Shown piece after piece: positions 34,658 to 42,867 of a stretch of 64,000 nt of DNA (positions are counted from its first letter, which is position 1; each line of letters begins with the position of its first letter). The notes under the pieces were generated by a model. It ran no database searches. It saw only the letters and a list, made by a program, of their open reading frames with translations, and was not told the DNA's origin. Origin of the DNA: Flavobacterium fluvii (GTDB taxonomy: Bacteria > Bacteroidota > Bacteroidia > Flavobacteriales > Flavobacteriaceae); contig NZ_FQWB01000003.1 in assembly GCF_900129545.1 (NCBI RefSeq), positions 248,001 through 312,000 on the forward strand. The letters run 5' to 3'. Made by a program: the position numbers and the translations under genes.

Positions 34658-35113
34658 TTATTTAATAAAAGGTATGGTCAGCGGGTACTTGTATCTTTCC
34701 CCGTTTGATGCTTTTAGGGAGGCGTATATGATCAAGAAGAATTCCGCAATTTTCAAACCAATGACTGCAAAAATGGCAATTATGGCCACAATTATGATTC
34801 CGCTGATATTTTCTATACTTAAATGATTAAATGCGGCGTCAACGTCATTGATCATGGTGTCTATTGGAATGGTGTTGAAAATAGTGACTATTAAAATAGG
34901 AACGGCAATCAAAAGCAATAGCAACGTGTACAAAAACATGCTCAATTGAAAATTAAGTATTTGTTTTCCGTTAAAATCGATATACTCGGATTTGTCTTTT
35001 TTTGTACTCCAAATCAATATGGGGAAAATATAATTCCCAAAAGGGATGCAATATTGACTCAAAGCACTCAAATGAGTAATGGCGGCCAAGTTTTTTTCGT
35101 TCGTTGTTTCCAT
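34658..35113 (-). CDS. DUF4870 domain-containing membrane protein
   Basis: The 151-residue protein begins METTNEKNLAAITHLSALSQ and has about three to four hydrophobic segments, with the DUF4870 block FPILIWSTKKDKSEYIDFNG followed by QILNFQLS. The function is unknown. It lies 60 bases upstream of padR on the same strand and is probably the first gene of the same operon. Confidence 0.82.
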   Translation of the reverse strand: METTNEKNLAAITHLSALSQYCIPFGNYIFPILIWSTKKDKSEYIDFNGKQILNFQLSMFLYTLLLLLIAVPILIVTIFNTIPIDTMINDVDAAFNHLSIENISGIIIVAIIAIFAVIGLKIAEFFLIIYASLKASNGERYKYPLTIPFIK

Positions 35114-35345
35114 GATGATAAAGTATATAGTAATTTCTTATGCAAATATATGGCTAAAAGATGGTATCTTGTATCGCATAGTACTTAATATTAACAAAAT
35201 ATTAACATTTGTAAATTTTGTAAATAACTATTTTTCAGTGAAAATGTCCTGAAATTGGGTGGTTTTGCGTGTTTTGACAAAAAGACTTTCTTCTTTAATT
35301 TTGAAATTATTTTTAGGTATTTTTACACAAGTAAATTCACTATAC

Positions 35346-35804
35346 ATGAAAATTTCGGTATCGAATCTCAATAAATTCCTGTTTTTTAAATTACCTTCTG
35401 CTTTCATTTGTGGAGTCAGGGTAAAAGAAATTGACGAAAACAGATGTGTGTCAACAGTCAAACACCGCTGGATCAACCAAAACCCGTTCAATTCCATGTA
35501 TTTTGCCGTTCAAGCCATGGCGGCAGAATTGACAACAGGTTCTTTGGTAATGCTCGAAATTCAAAAAAGTGGCAAAAACATATCGATGTTGGTTGCCAAC
35601 AATAAAGGCAATTATTCCAAAAAAGCCACGGGAAGAATTAATTTCACATGCAGTGATGGTTTTTTGGTAAGCCAAGCTGTTCAAAAAGCCATTGCCACGG
35701 GCGAAGGGCAAACTTTCTGGATGAAATCCATTGGAACCAACGAAAAAGGGGAACAAGTTTCCGAAATGGATTTTGAGTGGAGCGTCAGGCTGAAATTGTC
35801 TTGA
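35346..35804 (+). CDS. DUF4442 (hotdog-fold thioesterase-like) protein
   Basis: The 152-residue protein (start MKISVSNLNKFLFFKLPSAF) fits DUF4442: VKEIDENRCVSTVKHRWINQ, NPFNSMYFAVQAMAAELTTG. The fold is that of hotdog thioesterases related to PaaI, so an acyl-CoA thioesterase role is possible but unproven. An ATG at 35259 would add 29 unrelated residues and is not used. It is a single-gene unit ending in a strong palindromic terminator. Confidence 0.78.
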   Translation: MKISVSNLNKFLFFKLPSAFICGVRVKEIDENRCVSTVKHRWINQNPFNSMYFAVQAMAAELTTGSLVMLEIQKSGKNISMLVANNKGNYSKKATGRINFTCSDGFLVSQAVQKAIATGEGQTFWMKSIGTNEKGEQVSEMDFEWSVRLKLS

Positions 35805-35822
35805 TTTAAAATGGGTTTAAAC

Positions 35823-35857
35823 AAAAAAAGCTTCGTTTACTAAACGAAGCTTTTTTT
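35823..35857. terminator. terminator after DUF4442 gene
   Basis: A perfect 17-bp stem (AAAAAAAGCTTCGTTTA and its complement) with a single-base centre, flanked by A and T runs, works in either direction. Confidence 0.88.
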
Positions 35858-36068
35858 AATATAAGGTCGGTGAATTAATAATTATTTAGAAGCCTAGAAG
35901 CTAACCTTAAATTTGTTTTTAAAATCTAATCTAGAACATAACATCCACAAATTTATGCAAACTAAATCGTGTTAGTCTTAAAATTATATTAAATTTTTTC
36001 CGAGTTCGGGAAAATTTTATTTCTTTTTAAATCAATAAGACATAAAGTTTTATTTTAAGAGGTGACAA
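35858..36068. other. AT-rich spacer before grpE
   Basis: No gene or RNA is evident. The stretch includes TTTTCCGAGTTCGGGAAAAT at 35995-36014, a short inverted repeat (TTTTCCGA/TCGGGAAAA), and then the grpE promoter. Confidence 0.5.
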
Positions 36069-36101
36069 TTTGACAATTTACAAGTTTTGGCAGTACTTTT
36101 G
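36069..36101 (+). promoter_or_regulatory. promoter of grpE-dnaJ
   Basis: TTTG (36069-36072), 21 bases, then TACTTTTG (36094-36101): a good match to TTTG-N19-21-TAnnTTTG, 22 bases before the grpE start. I see no CIRCE repeat. Confidence 0.7.
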
Positions 36102-36123
36102 CAATCAACAGAAAAGAATAAAA

Positions 36124-36723
36124 ATGATGTTTAAGAATTTTTTTAAAAATAATACAAAGATGACGACCGAAAATACGACAAACGACGAAATTGTTGATCA
36201 AACTCCAATTGAAAACAATGAAATAGATTCAGATGCTTTAGATGCTGGAATTGAAGAAAGAGTAGAAGAAATATCAAGAGAAGAGCAATTATCTCAAGAT
36301 TTAGCTTCCGAGAAAGACAAGTTTTTAAGGTTGTTTGCCGAGTTTGAAAATTTCAAAAGAAGAACAGCAAAAGAGCGTATCGAATTATTTAAAACTGCAA
36401 ACCAAGATGTATTGCAGTCGATGCTTCCAGTTTTGGATGATTTTGACAGAGCGTTGACAGAAATCAAAAAAACCGATGACAACGTTTTGATTCAAGGAGT
36501 GGAGTTGATTCAAGAAAAATTAAAAAACACTCTTTTTTCAAAAGGATTGGCAGAAGTTGAATTGAAAGCTGGAGATGCTTTTGATGCTGACTTTGCCGAA
36601 GCAATCACCCAAATTCCTGCACCATCAGACAAGTTGAAAGGAAAAATCGTTGATGTTATAGAAAAAGGATACAAATTAGGAGACAAAATTATTCGTTTTC
36701 CTAAAGTTGTAATTGGTCAGTAG
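36124..36723 (+). CDS. grpE: nucleotide exchange factor GrpE
   Basis: The 199-residue protein has an acidic N-terminus, a long coiled coil (EKDKFLRLFAEFENFKRRTA) and the C-terminal beta domain with EIKKTDDNVLIQGVELI and GYKLGDKIIRFPKVVIG. It drives ADP release from DnaK. Two adjacent ATG codons (36124, 36127) are possible starts; the ORF from 36070 overlaps the promoter and is excluded. dnaJ follows after 41 bases, so the two cochaperones form one unit. Confidence 0.95.
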   Translation: MMFKNFFKNNTKMTTENTTNDEIVDQTPIENNEIDSDALDAGIEERVEEISREEQLSQDLASEKDKFLRLFAEFENFKRRTAKERIELFKTANQDVLQSMLPVLDDFDRALTEIKKTDDNVLIQGVELIQEKLKNTLFSKGLAEVELKAGDAFDADFAEAITQIPAPSDKLKGKIVDVIEKGYKLGDKIIRFPKVVIGQ

Positions 36724-36764
36724 AGAAGCAATTAATTGCGTCTGTATCATACAAAAAAATAAAG

Positions 36765-37886
36765 ATGAAAAAAGATTTTTACGAAATACTGGGCATTACT
36801 AAAAGTGCTGATGCGGCAGCAATAAAGAAAGCTTACAGAAAAAAAGCAATCGAGTTTCACCCTGATAAAAACCCGGGAGATGCAGCAGCAGAAGAGAATT
36901 TTAAATTAGCTGCCGAAGCTTACGAAGTTTTGAGCGATCCTCAGAAAAAAGCCAAATACGATCAATACGGTCATCAAGCTTTTGATGGTTCAGGTGGTTT
37001 TGGAGGTGGTGGCCATCACGGCATGAACATGGACGACATATTCAGCCAATTTGGTGACATCTTCGGAAGCGCTTTCGGTGGAGGTGGTGGTTTTGGCGGA
37101 GGCGGAGGCGGTTCCCGTCGCGTGAAAGGAAGCAACCTTCGCATCAAGGTAAAACTGACATTGGAAGAAATTGCCAATGGGGTGGAGAAAAAAGTAAAAG
37201 TAAAACGAAAAGTTCAAGCGCCGGGTGTTTCTTACAGAACCTGTTCTACTTGTAATGGGCAAGGGCAAGTAATGAGGGTGACCAATACCATTTTGGGTCG
37301 TATGCAGTCGGCATCCACTTGTCCAACTTGTGGAGGTTCAGGTCAGATTTTGGACAAAAAACCATCCGAAGCCGATTCTCAAGGAATGATTCTGGAAGAT
37401 GAAACGGTAACCATAAAAATACCTGCAGGAGTGGTTGACGGAATGCAATTGAAAGTTTCCAACAAAGGAAATGATGCGCCGGGAAACAGCGTGCCGGGAG
37501 ATTTAATCGTGGCTATCGAAGAAATCGAACACGAATTCCTGAAACGTGAAGGCGAAAATTTGCATTATGATTTGTATATCAGTTTTGCCGAAGCGGTTCT
37601 TGGAATTTCCAAAGACATTGAAGCCATCAACGGAAAAGTGAGAATCAAATTGGAAGAAGGAATCCAATCCGGTAAAATTCTTCGACTGAAAGGAAAAGGA
37701 ATTCCAAGCATCAATGGTTACGGAACCGGAGATTTATTGGTTCACGTCAATGTTTGGACACCAAAAACGCTCAACAAAGAACAAAAGCAGTTTTTTGAAA
37801 AAAATATAACGGACGAGAATTTTATTCCAAATCCAGAAAAAAGCGACAAGTCCTTTTTCGAAAAAGTAAAAGACATGTTCTCTTAG
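36765..37886 (+). CDS. dnaJ: molecular chaperone DnaJ with reduced zinc region
   Basis: The 373-residue protein has a J domain (residues 1-70, HPDKNPGD containing HPD), a Gly-rich stretch (about 78-120), a zinc region and the two client-binding beta domains. Only two CxxCxGxG-type motifs are present, CSTCNGQG and CPTCGGSG, where canonical DnaJ has four; the retained pair corresponds to zinc centre II. It stimulates DnaK ATPase. The missing zinc centre I is the notable feature and may be a lineage trait. Confidence 0.95.
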   Translation: MKKDFYEILGITKSADAAAIKKAYRKKAIEFHPDKNPGDAAAEENFKLAAEAYEVLSDPQKKAKYDQYGHQAFDGSGGFGGGGHHGMNMDDIFSQFGDIFGSAFGGGGGFGGGGGGSRRVKGSNLRIKVKLTLEEIANGVEKKVKVKRKVQAPGVSYRTCSTCNGQGQVMRVTNTILGRMQSASTCPTCGGSGQILDKKPSEADSQGMILEDETVTIKIPAGVVDGMQLKVSNKGNDAPGNSVPGDLIVAIEEIEHEFLKREGENLHYDLYISFAEAVLGISKDIEAINGKVRIKLEEGIQSGKILRLKGKGIPSINGYGTGDLLVHVNVWTPKTLNKEQKQFFEKNITDENFIPNPEKSDKSFFEKVKDMFS

Positions 37887-37906
37887 CTTTTAACTATAAA
37901 AAGTTT

Positions 37907-37940
37907 TCCCATCCCTGTAATTCAGGGGTGGGATTTTTTA
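37907..37940 (+). terminator. terminator after dnaJ
   Basis: TCCCATCCCTG and CAGGGGTGGGA form an 11-bp stem including a G-T pair, followed by a T run. Confidence 0.85.
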
Positions 37941-38031
37941 TTTTATTTAACTTATTATTATCACGATTTAACTATTTTTACCAACCCTAGGTTCATATAG
38001 GCCTGACAGTTGAAATAAACCAAAAATTAGT

Positions 38032-38952
38032 ATGAGCAACTTACTTGAAGTAAAAAACGTAGTCAAGAAATACGGTGAATATGTTGCGCTTAATGAAGTT
38101 TCACTAACGATTCCCAAAGGAAGTATATATGGACTTCTTGGTCCCAATGGAGCAGGAAAAACATCCCTTATACGAATCATCAACCAAATCACGATGCCCG
38201 ACAGTGGCGACATTATTTTTGAAGGTGAAAAACTAAAACCGGAACACGTTCAATATATTGGTTATTTGCCGGAAGAACGCGGTTTGTATAAAACGATGAA
38301 AGTGGGTGAACAATGCTTGTATTTGGCCCAAATGAAAGGACTTTCTAAAGCCGAAGCCAAAGAACAACTGGAATATTGGTTCGAAAAGCTGGAGATTCAA
38401 GGATGGTGGAACAAGAAAATTCAGGAACTTTCCAAAGGGATGGCGCAGAAGGTACAGTTCGTGGTTTGCGTTTTGCACAAACCCAAATTGTTGATTTTTG
38501 ACGAACCATTCTCCGGTTTTGATCCCGTGAATGCCAATATCATCAAAGACGAAATCCTGGAATTGCAGAAACAAGGTTCCACCATAATTTTTTCGACCCA
38601 TCGAATGGAAAGCGTGGAAGAATTGTGTGACCATATTGCCTTGATCCACAAATCGAACAAATTGATCGAAGGAAAACTGGACGACGTGAAACGCCAATTC
38701 CGAACCAATAGTTTTGAAGTGGGAATTTTATCCGATAATGTTGAAGGGTTGATGTATGACATTACCCAAAAATTCAAGGTGGGGCAAACCAATTTCAAAT
38801 CGCTAAACAACGAATTGAAACTCGAAATCCAACTCGGAAATGCAACGCCAAATGAATTGCTCAACATTCTGGTTCAAAGAGGACAAGTAACCCATTTTAT
38901 GGAAAAGATCCCGAGTGTCACCGATATTTTTATACAAACAGTAAGTCAATAA
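38032..38952 (+). CDS. ABC transporter ATP-binding protein (NatA-like)
   Basis: The 306-residue protein has Walker A (GLLGPNGAGKTSLIR), a signature ELSKGMAQKVQ, Walker B (KLLIFDEPFSGFDP) and the switch histidine (STHRM). The signature reads LSKGM rather than LSGGQ, a common variant of the drug/Na+ exporter (NatA, DUF4162) group; the C-terminal 80 residues fit DUF4162. It works with the permease encoded 49 bases downstream. The substrate is unknown. Confidence 0.9.
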   Translation: MSNLLEVKNVVKKYGEYVALNEVSLTIPKGSIYGLLGPNGAGKTSLIRIINQITMPDSGDIIFEGEKLKPEHVQYIGYLPEERGLYKTMKVGEQCLYLAQMKGLSKAEAKEQLEYWFEKLEIQGWWNKKIQELSKGMAQKVQFVVCVLHKPKLLIFDEPFSGFDPVNANIIKDEILELQKQGSTIIFSTHRMESVEELCDHIALIHKSNKLIEGKLDDVKRQFRTNSFEVGILSDNVEGLMYDITQKFKVGQTNFKSLNNELKLEIQLGNATPNELLNILVQRGQVTHFMEKIPSVTDIFIQTVSQ

Positions 38953-39001
38953 ATTTAGATTGAAAATCTAAAATCACAACTCTGATATCTAAAATTTTTA
39001 A

Positions 39002-40318
39002 ATGAGCATCATATCACTAATAATAAAAAGAGAATTTGTCGCCAAAGTGCGCAATAAATCATTTATTGTAATGACTTTTTTGAGTCCATTGCTTTTTGTG
39101 GGAATTGCTGCTTTTGTCGGTTATCTGAGTACGATGAAAGCCGATACAAAACGAGTTGCCATTCACGATGAAACCGGTTTGTTTGTCAACGAATTCAATG
39201 CGTTGAACAGTGAAAATGGCGAATATGTTTATCATGATTTATCCATGATTGACGTGAAATTCTTGAAGGACAGCATCACAAACGAGAGTTACGAAGGACT
39301 GCTTTATATCCCGAAAGTGACGAATGCCAAAGACTTGGAAAACAAAATCCAGTTCATTTCCAACGAAAGTCCCAGCATTTCATTTGTAGAAAACCTTCAA
39401 GACATAGTTGCCAAAAAACTGACCAAAGACAATTTCGAAAAAGCCAAATTAGATACGTTGGCAATTCATGAAGCCCAGGCCCAAGTCAGTATAAGTCAGG
39501 TAAAAGCTTCGGGAGAGGAGAGCGTAAAAGGACTCAATGAAATAAAGATTGCCATTGGTGGCTCATTCGGTTATCTTATCATGATGTTTATTATTATTTA
39601 TGGCAACATGGTCATGCGCAGCGTTATCGAAGAAAAAACCAATCGCATTGTCGAAATCATTATTTCCTCGGTAAAACCATTTCAATTGATGATGGGAAAA
39701 ATCATAGGAACTTCCTTGGCAGGATTGCTCCAATTCAGTATTTGGGCAATTATTGGATTAACTTTAATGTTTGCCGCATCAGCATTTTTGGGAATTGACG
39801 CCACTCCAGTGACGAAAATACATCCTGAAATGATGAATTCGTCTCTTCAAGGATTTGCTTTAAACGCCAAAACCATTATCATTGGATTGCAAAGTTTGCC
39901 TATAGCAACTATCTTTTTTAGTTTCGTGGTTTATTTCATTGGAGGCTACTTTTTATACAGTTCATTTTATGCCGCCATTGGAGCTGCGGTGGACAGCGAA
40001 ACCGATTCCCAACAATTTCTTTTGCCTATCATCATGCCGTTGGTACTTGCTGTTTACATCGGATTTTTTACCGTTATCAATGATCCGCACGGGACTATTG
40101 CCACGGTATTTTCGATGATTCCGCTGACGTCGCCCATCGTCATGCTGATGCGAATTCCGTTTGGCGTGCCTTGGTGGCAGATTGCCATTTCTATCACGAT
40201 ACTTTTTGCAACCTTCTTTTTCGTGGTTTGGTTTGCTTCAAAAATATATCGAGTGGGAATATTGATGTACGGCAAAAAACCAACCTGGAAAGAATTGTAT
40301 AAATGGTTGAAATATTGA
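39002..40318 (+). CDS. ABC-2 type permease (NatB-like)
   Basis: The 438-residue protein has one N-terminal membrane helix (SFIVMTFLSPLLFVGIAAFV), a large extracytoplasmic domain (about 45-190) and five or six helices in the C-terminal half, with the typical MRSVIEEKTNRIVEIIISS loop. This is the ABC-2/NatB plan. It forms an exporter with the preceding ATPase, perhaps for ions, antibiotics or lipids. Confidence 0.9.
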   Translation: MSIISLIIKREFVAKVRNKSFIVMTFLSPLLFVGIAAFVGYLSTMKADTKRVAIHDETGLFVNEFNALNSENGEYVYHDLSMIDVKFLKDSITNESYEGLLYIPKVTNAKDLENKIQFISNESPSISFVENLQDIVAKKLTKDNFEKAKLDTLAIHEAQAQVSISQVKASGEESVKGLNEIKIAIGGSFGYLIMMFIIIYGNMVMRSVIEEKTNRIVEIIISSVKPFQLMMGKIIGTSLAGLLQFSIWAIIGLTLMFAASAFLGIDATPVTKIHPEMMNSSLQGFALNAKTIIIGLQSLPIATIFFSFVVYFIGGYFLYSSFYAAIGAAVDSETDSQQFLLPIIMPLVLAVYIGFFTVINDPHGTIATVFSMIPLTSPIVMLMRIPFGVPWWQIAISITILFATFFFVVWFASKIYRVGILMYGKKPTWKELYKWLKY

Positions 40319-40340
40319 TAGAGTTTAATGGTTTAACTGT

Positions 40341-40376
40341 TTAATCGGTTAAACGAATAAGCAATTAACCGATTAA
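40341..40376. repeat. 12-bp inverted repeat upstream of sigma-54 activator
   Basis: TTAATCGGTTAA (40341-40352) and TTAACCGATTAA (40365-40376) pair perfectly with a 12-base spacer, ten bases before the next start codon. Related words (TAATCGATTAAACGATTAAT) occur at 44910-44930, so it may be a dispersed intergenic repeat or an operator. Confidence 0.5.
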
Positions 40377-40386
40377 TCAAAAAAAG

Positions 40387-41550
40387 ATGAGTAAAATACT
40401 AATCATAGAAGACGAAGCCGCTATCCGAAGAGTACTTGCAAAAATACTTTCCGAAGAAAGTGATACTTATATTGTGGAAGATGCCGAAGACGGAGTTCAA
40501 GGATTGGAAAAAATAAAAAACAACGACTACGACCTCGTTTTGTGTGACATCAAGATGCCCAAAATGGACGGAGTCGAAGTACTTGAAGCCGTGAAAAAGA
40601 TAAAACCCGAAATTCCGATGGTGATGATTTCAGGTCACGGCGACATGGAAACCGCCATTCAAACGATGCGTTTGGGCGCTTTTGATTATATCTCGAAACC
40701 GCCTGATTTGAACCGATTGTTGAATACCGTCCGCAATGCTTTGGACAGAAAACAACTCGTGGTCGAAAATAAAATCCTGAAGAAAAAAGTCAGCAAGAAC
40801 TACGAAATGATTGGCGAAAGCGAACCCATCAATCGCATCAAAGTGATGATTGAAAAAGTAGCCGAAACCGAAGCCCGAGTTTTGGTTACGGGTCCCAACG
40901 GAACCGGAAAAGAATTGGTTGCCCATCAATTGCACGAGAAAAGCCAAAGAGCCAGTTTTCCTTTAATCGAAGTGAATTGTGCCGCGATTCCAAGTGAATT
41001 GATAGAAAGCGAATTGTTTGGCCACGTGAAAGGTGCTTTTACTTCGGCAGTGAAAGATCGTGCCGGTAAATTTGAAGCAGCCGACAAAGGAACTATTTTC
41101 TTGGATGAAATTGGAGACATGAGTCTTTCTGCCCAAGCCAAAGTATTGAGAGCTTTGCAGGAAAACATGATTACTCGCGTTGGCGCAGACAAGGACATCA
41201 AAGTGGACGTTCGCGTCATTGCGGCAACCAACAAAGACTTGAAAAAAGAAATAGCCGAAGGTCGTTTCCGCGAGGATTTGTACCATCGTTTGGCCGTAAT
41301 CTTGATAAACGTTCCATCGTTGAACGAAAGAAGAGACGATATTCCGTTGTTGATTTCACATTTTGCCGATAAAATAGCTTCCGAACAAGGAAATGCGGTG
41401 AAACATTTCTCTAAAGCCGCAGTCAAATTATTGCAGGAATACGATTGGACGGGAAACATTCGCGAATTGCGAAACGTGGTGGAACGATTGATTATCCTGG
41501 GTGGAAACGAAATTTCGGAAAGCGACGTGCAACTGTTTGCGAGTAAATAA
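40387..41550 (+). CDS. sigma-54-type response regulator lacking a DNA-binding domain
   Basis: The 387-residue protein has a receiver domain (phosphorylated Asp54 in LCDIKMP, Lys104) and an AAA+ sigma-54 interaction domain with Walker A GPNGTGKE (169-176), Walker B IFLDEIGDM and the R-finger region. It stops soon after RELRNVVERL, so there is no Fis-type HTH. The sigma-54-contacting loop reads GAFTSA (216-221) instead of GAFTGA. HTH-less activators such as FlgR and CtcC work from solution, so this one could activate many sigma-54 promoters. No histidine kinase gene is adjacent. Confidence 0.92.
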   Translation: MSKILIIEDEAAIRRVLAKILSEESDTYIVEDAEDGVQGLEKIKNNDYDLVLCDIKMPKMDGVEVLEAVKKIKPEIPMVMISGHGDMETAIQTMRLGAFDYISKPPDLNRLLNTVRNALDRKQLVVENKILKKKVSKNYEMIGESEPINRIKVMIEKVAETEARVLVTGPNGTGKELVAHQLHEKSQRASFPLIEVNCAAIPSELIESELFGHVKGAFTSAVKDRAGKFEAADKGTIFLDEIGDMSLSAQAKVLRALQENMITRVGADKDIKVDVRVIAATNKDLKKEIAEGRFREDLYHRLAVILINVPSLNERRDDIPLLISHFADKIASEQGNAVKHFSKAAVKLLQEYDWTGNIRELRNVVERLIILGGNEISESDVQLFASK

Positions 41551-41618
41551 TATTAGACACAAATTATGCTAGTTTTTAGAAATTGAATTAGTGTAATTCG
41601 TGTCAAAAAGAAGAAAAT

Positions 41619-42302
41619 ATGAAACTAAAAAAAATAAACGAAAACCTGCAAGATGCCCTCATTGAAAGCGGTTTGACCGAAGCCAACGAGATGCAAAAAG
41701 AAACATTTTCGACCCTGAAAAGTGGAGCCGATTGTATTATTATTGCTCCACAAGGAAGCGGAAAAACGACGACAATAGTCATCAACGTGATCCAGAAATT
41801 GGCTGGTGCCACCGAAGAATCTCCTCGTGCCTTGATTATTGTGGAAGATAAAGCCAAGGTGTTGGAAATGGTGGCGCTTTTCGAAAAATACGGAAAAAAT
41901 TCTGGTTTGGAAGTCTATGGTGTTCACGACAAAGGCGACACGGATTATGACAAGAATTATATTTCCACGGGAATCGATGTATTGATTGGTACACCCAACA
42001 AATTGAGCGATTTGTTCAGTACGGCAGGCTACAACGTGAATCGATTGCGAATGTTTATTCTTGACGATGCCGACCCTATTTTGAAATTGCGTCACGAAAC
42101 CAAGATCATGCGTATTTCGAACAGCATTGCCAAAACCCAACGCATTATTTTTTCGGATGTCTTCACGGAAAGAATAGAAATTTTGGCAGACAAGATGTTG
42201 GTAGAGCCTTTTGAATTCGATTTTGATGAAGCAGAGGAAGACGAGTATTTTGAAGACGATGAGGATTTCGAAGAAGGCGAAGAAGATCAAGAAGAGGAGT
42301 AA
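41619..42302 (+). CDS. single-RecA-domain DEAD/DEAH-like protein with acidic tail
   Basis: The 227-residue protein looks like the first half of a DEAD-box helicase. It has a Q-like region (LTEANEMQKETF), Walker A in APQGSGKTTT, a GTPNKL motif and a Walker B variant LDDAD in place of DEAD, then SDVF in place of SAT. There is no second RecA domain; the last 30 residues are mostly Glu and Asp. A normal helicase cycle needs both domains, so it may be an RNA- or protein-binding ATPase. No frameshifted second half follows: the next gene starts 64 bases later. Confidence 0.75.
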   Translation: MKLKKINENLQDALIESGLTEANEMQKETFSTLKSGADCIIIAPQGSGKTTTIVINVIQKLAGATEESPRALIIVEDKAKVLEMVALFEKYGKNSGLEVYGVHDKGDTDYDKNYISTGIDVLIGTPNKLSDLFSTAGYNVNRLRMFILDDADPILKLRHETKIMRISNSIAKTQRIIFSDVFTERIEILADKMLVEPFEFDFDEAEEDEYFEDDEDFEEGEEDQEEE

Positions 42303-42317
42303 TCGGTTTTTAACAAC

Positions 42318-42348
42318 ACACGAGCGTCAGCGAACTGGCGAAGCAAAC
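42318..42348. repeat. dispersed repeat GAGCG(A/T)(T/C)AGCGAACTG, copy 2
   Basis: ACACGAGCGTCAGCGAACTG and following GCGAAGCAAAC match the copy at 24287-24317. Confidence 0.5.
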
Positions 42349-42366
42349 TATAAATAATAAAAAACT

Positions 42367-42585
42367 ATGGGATTAATGAAGGTGTTTTCTGGAAGCGAAA
42401 TTTTGGCTTTGGCTTTGCAGGGAAAAATTGAAGAAGCAGGAGTGGACACGGTTTTGAAAAACAATATTCAATCGGCTAGATTGGCAGGATTTGGAAATTC
42501 AGGGCAAGCTGTTGAATTGTTTATCCAGGAAACCGATTTTGCAAAAGCGAATCCCGTAATCGAGGAATTCAGGTTGAGTATTTAA
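42367..42585 (+). CDS. DUF2007 family protein
   Basis: The 72-residue protein (GSEILALALQGKIEEAGVDT) matches DUF2007, a small family annotated as putative signal-transducing proteins, with a GlnB-like ferredoxin fold. The alternative start codon three residues in (MKVFSG) is equally plausible. No partner is evident from the context. Confidence 0.78.
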   Translation: MGLMKVFSGSEILALALQGKIEEAGVDTVLKNNIQSARLAGFGNSGQAVELFIQETDFAKANPVIEEFRLSI

Positions 42586-42591
42586 AATTTG

Positions 42592-42599
42592 TATATTTG
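42592..42599 (+). promoter_or_regulatory. -7 element of toxin-antitoxin promoter
   Basis: TATATTTG matches TAnnTTTG, 21 bases before the antitoxin start. The inverted repeat that follows begins at its last base. Confidence 0.55.
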
Positions 42600-42612
42600 T
42601 TATTCAAATAAC
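42599..42612. promoter_or_regulatory. putative operator of toxin-antitoxin operon
   Basis: GTTATT-CA-AATAAC is a perfect 6-bp inverted repeat placed between the -7 element and the antitoxin start, the usual place for an antitoxin autoregulation site. Confidence 0.5.
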
Positions 42613-42620
42613 TCTGTAAG

Positions 42621-42866
42621 ATGGATATAGCTGCAAAAAAAAAGGAATTGGTGGATTGGCTGCTTCATATTAATGATGAAAGCAAGCTAAAAAAAATTAT
42701 AGCGCTTAAATCTGTCTTGGATAAAGAAGTTGTTGCCCATACTATTAGTGGTTATCCAGTTGATAAAGAAGAATATGTCAATATGGTTAAAGAAGCTGAT
42801 GAACGAATTTCATCAGGAAAATATACTACAATTGAAGATTTAGAAAAAGAAATCGAGAATTGGTAA
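42621..42866 (+). CDS. antitoxin of ParE/RelE-type system
   Basis: The 81-residue protein (MDIAAKKKELVDWLLHINDE) resembles short Bacteroidota antitoxins paired with ParE-like toxins: a helical N-terminal part and an acidic C-terminus (TTIEDLEKEIENW) that would wrap the toxin. The toxin gene begins after one base. The N-terminal part could bind the inverted repeat upstream. The DNA-binding class is not clear from sequence. Confidence 0.75.
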   Translation: MDIAAKKKELVDWLLHINDESKLKKIIALKSVLDKEVVAHTISGYPVDKEEYVNMVKEADERISSGKYTTIEDLEKEIENW

Positions 42867-42867
42867 T

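Noticed and set aside
36990..37268. 92-residue minus-strand frame opposite dnaJ
   Set aside because: It is the reverse of the Gly-rich and zinc region of dnaJ; Thr/Ser-rich with no domain.
41625..42290. 221-residue open frame on the minus strand opposite the helicase-like gene
   Set aside because: The plus-strand frame has Walker motifs and a normal upstream spacer; the antisense frame is rich in Phe and Cys from reversed Glu/Lys codons and has no recognisable domain.
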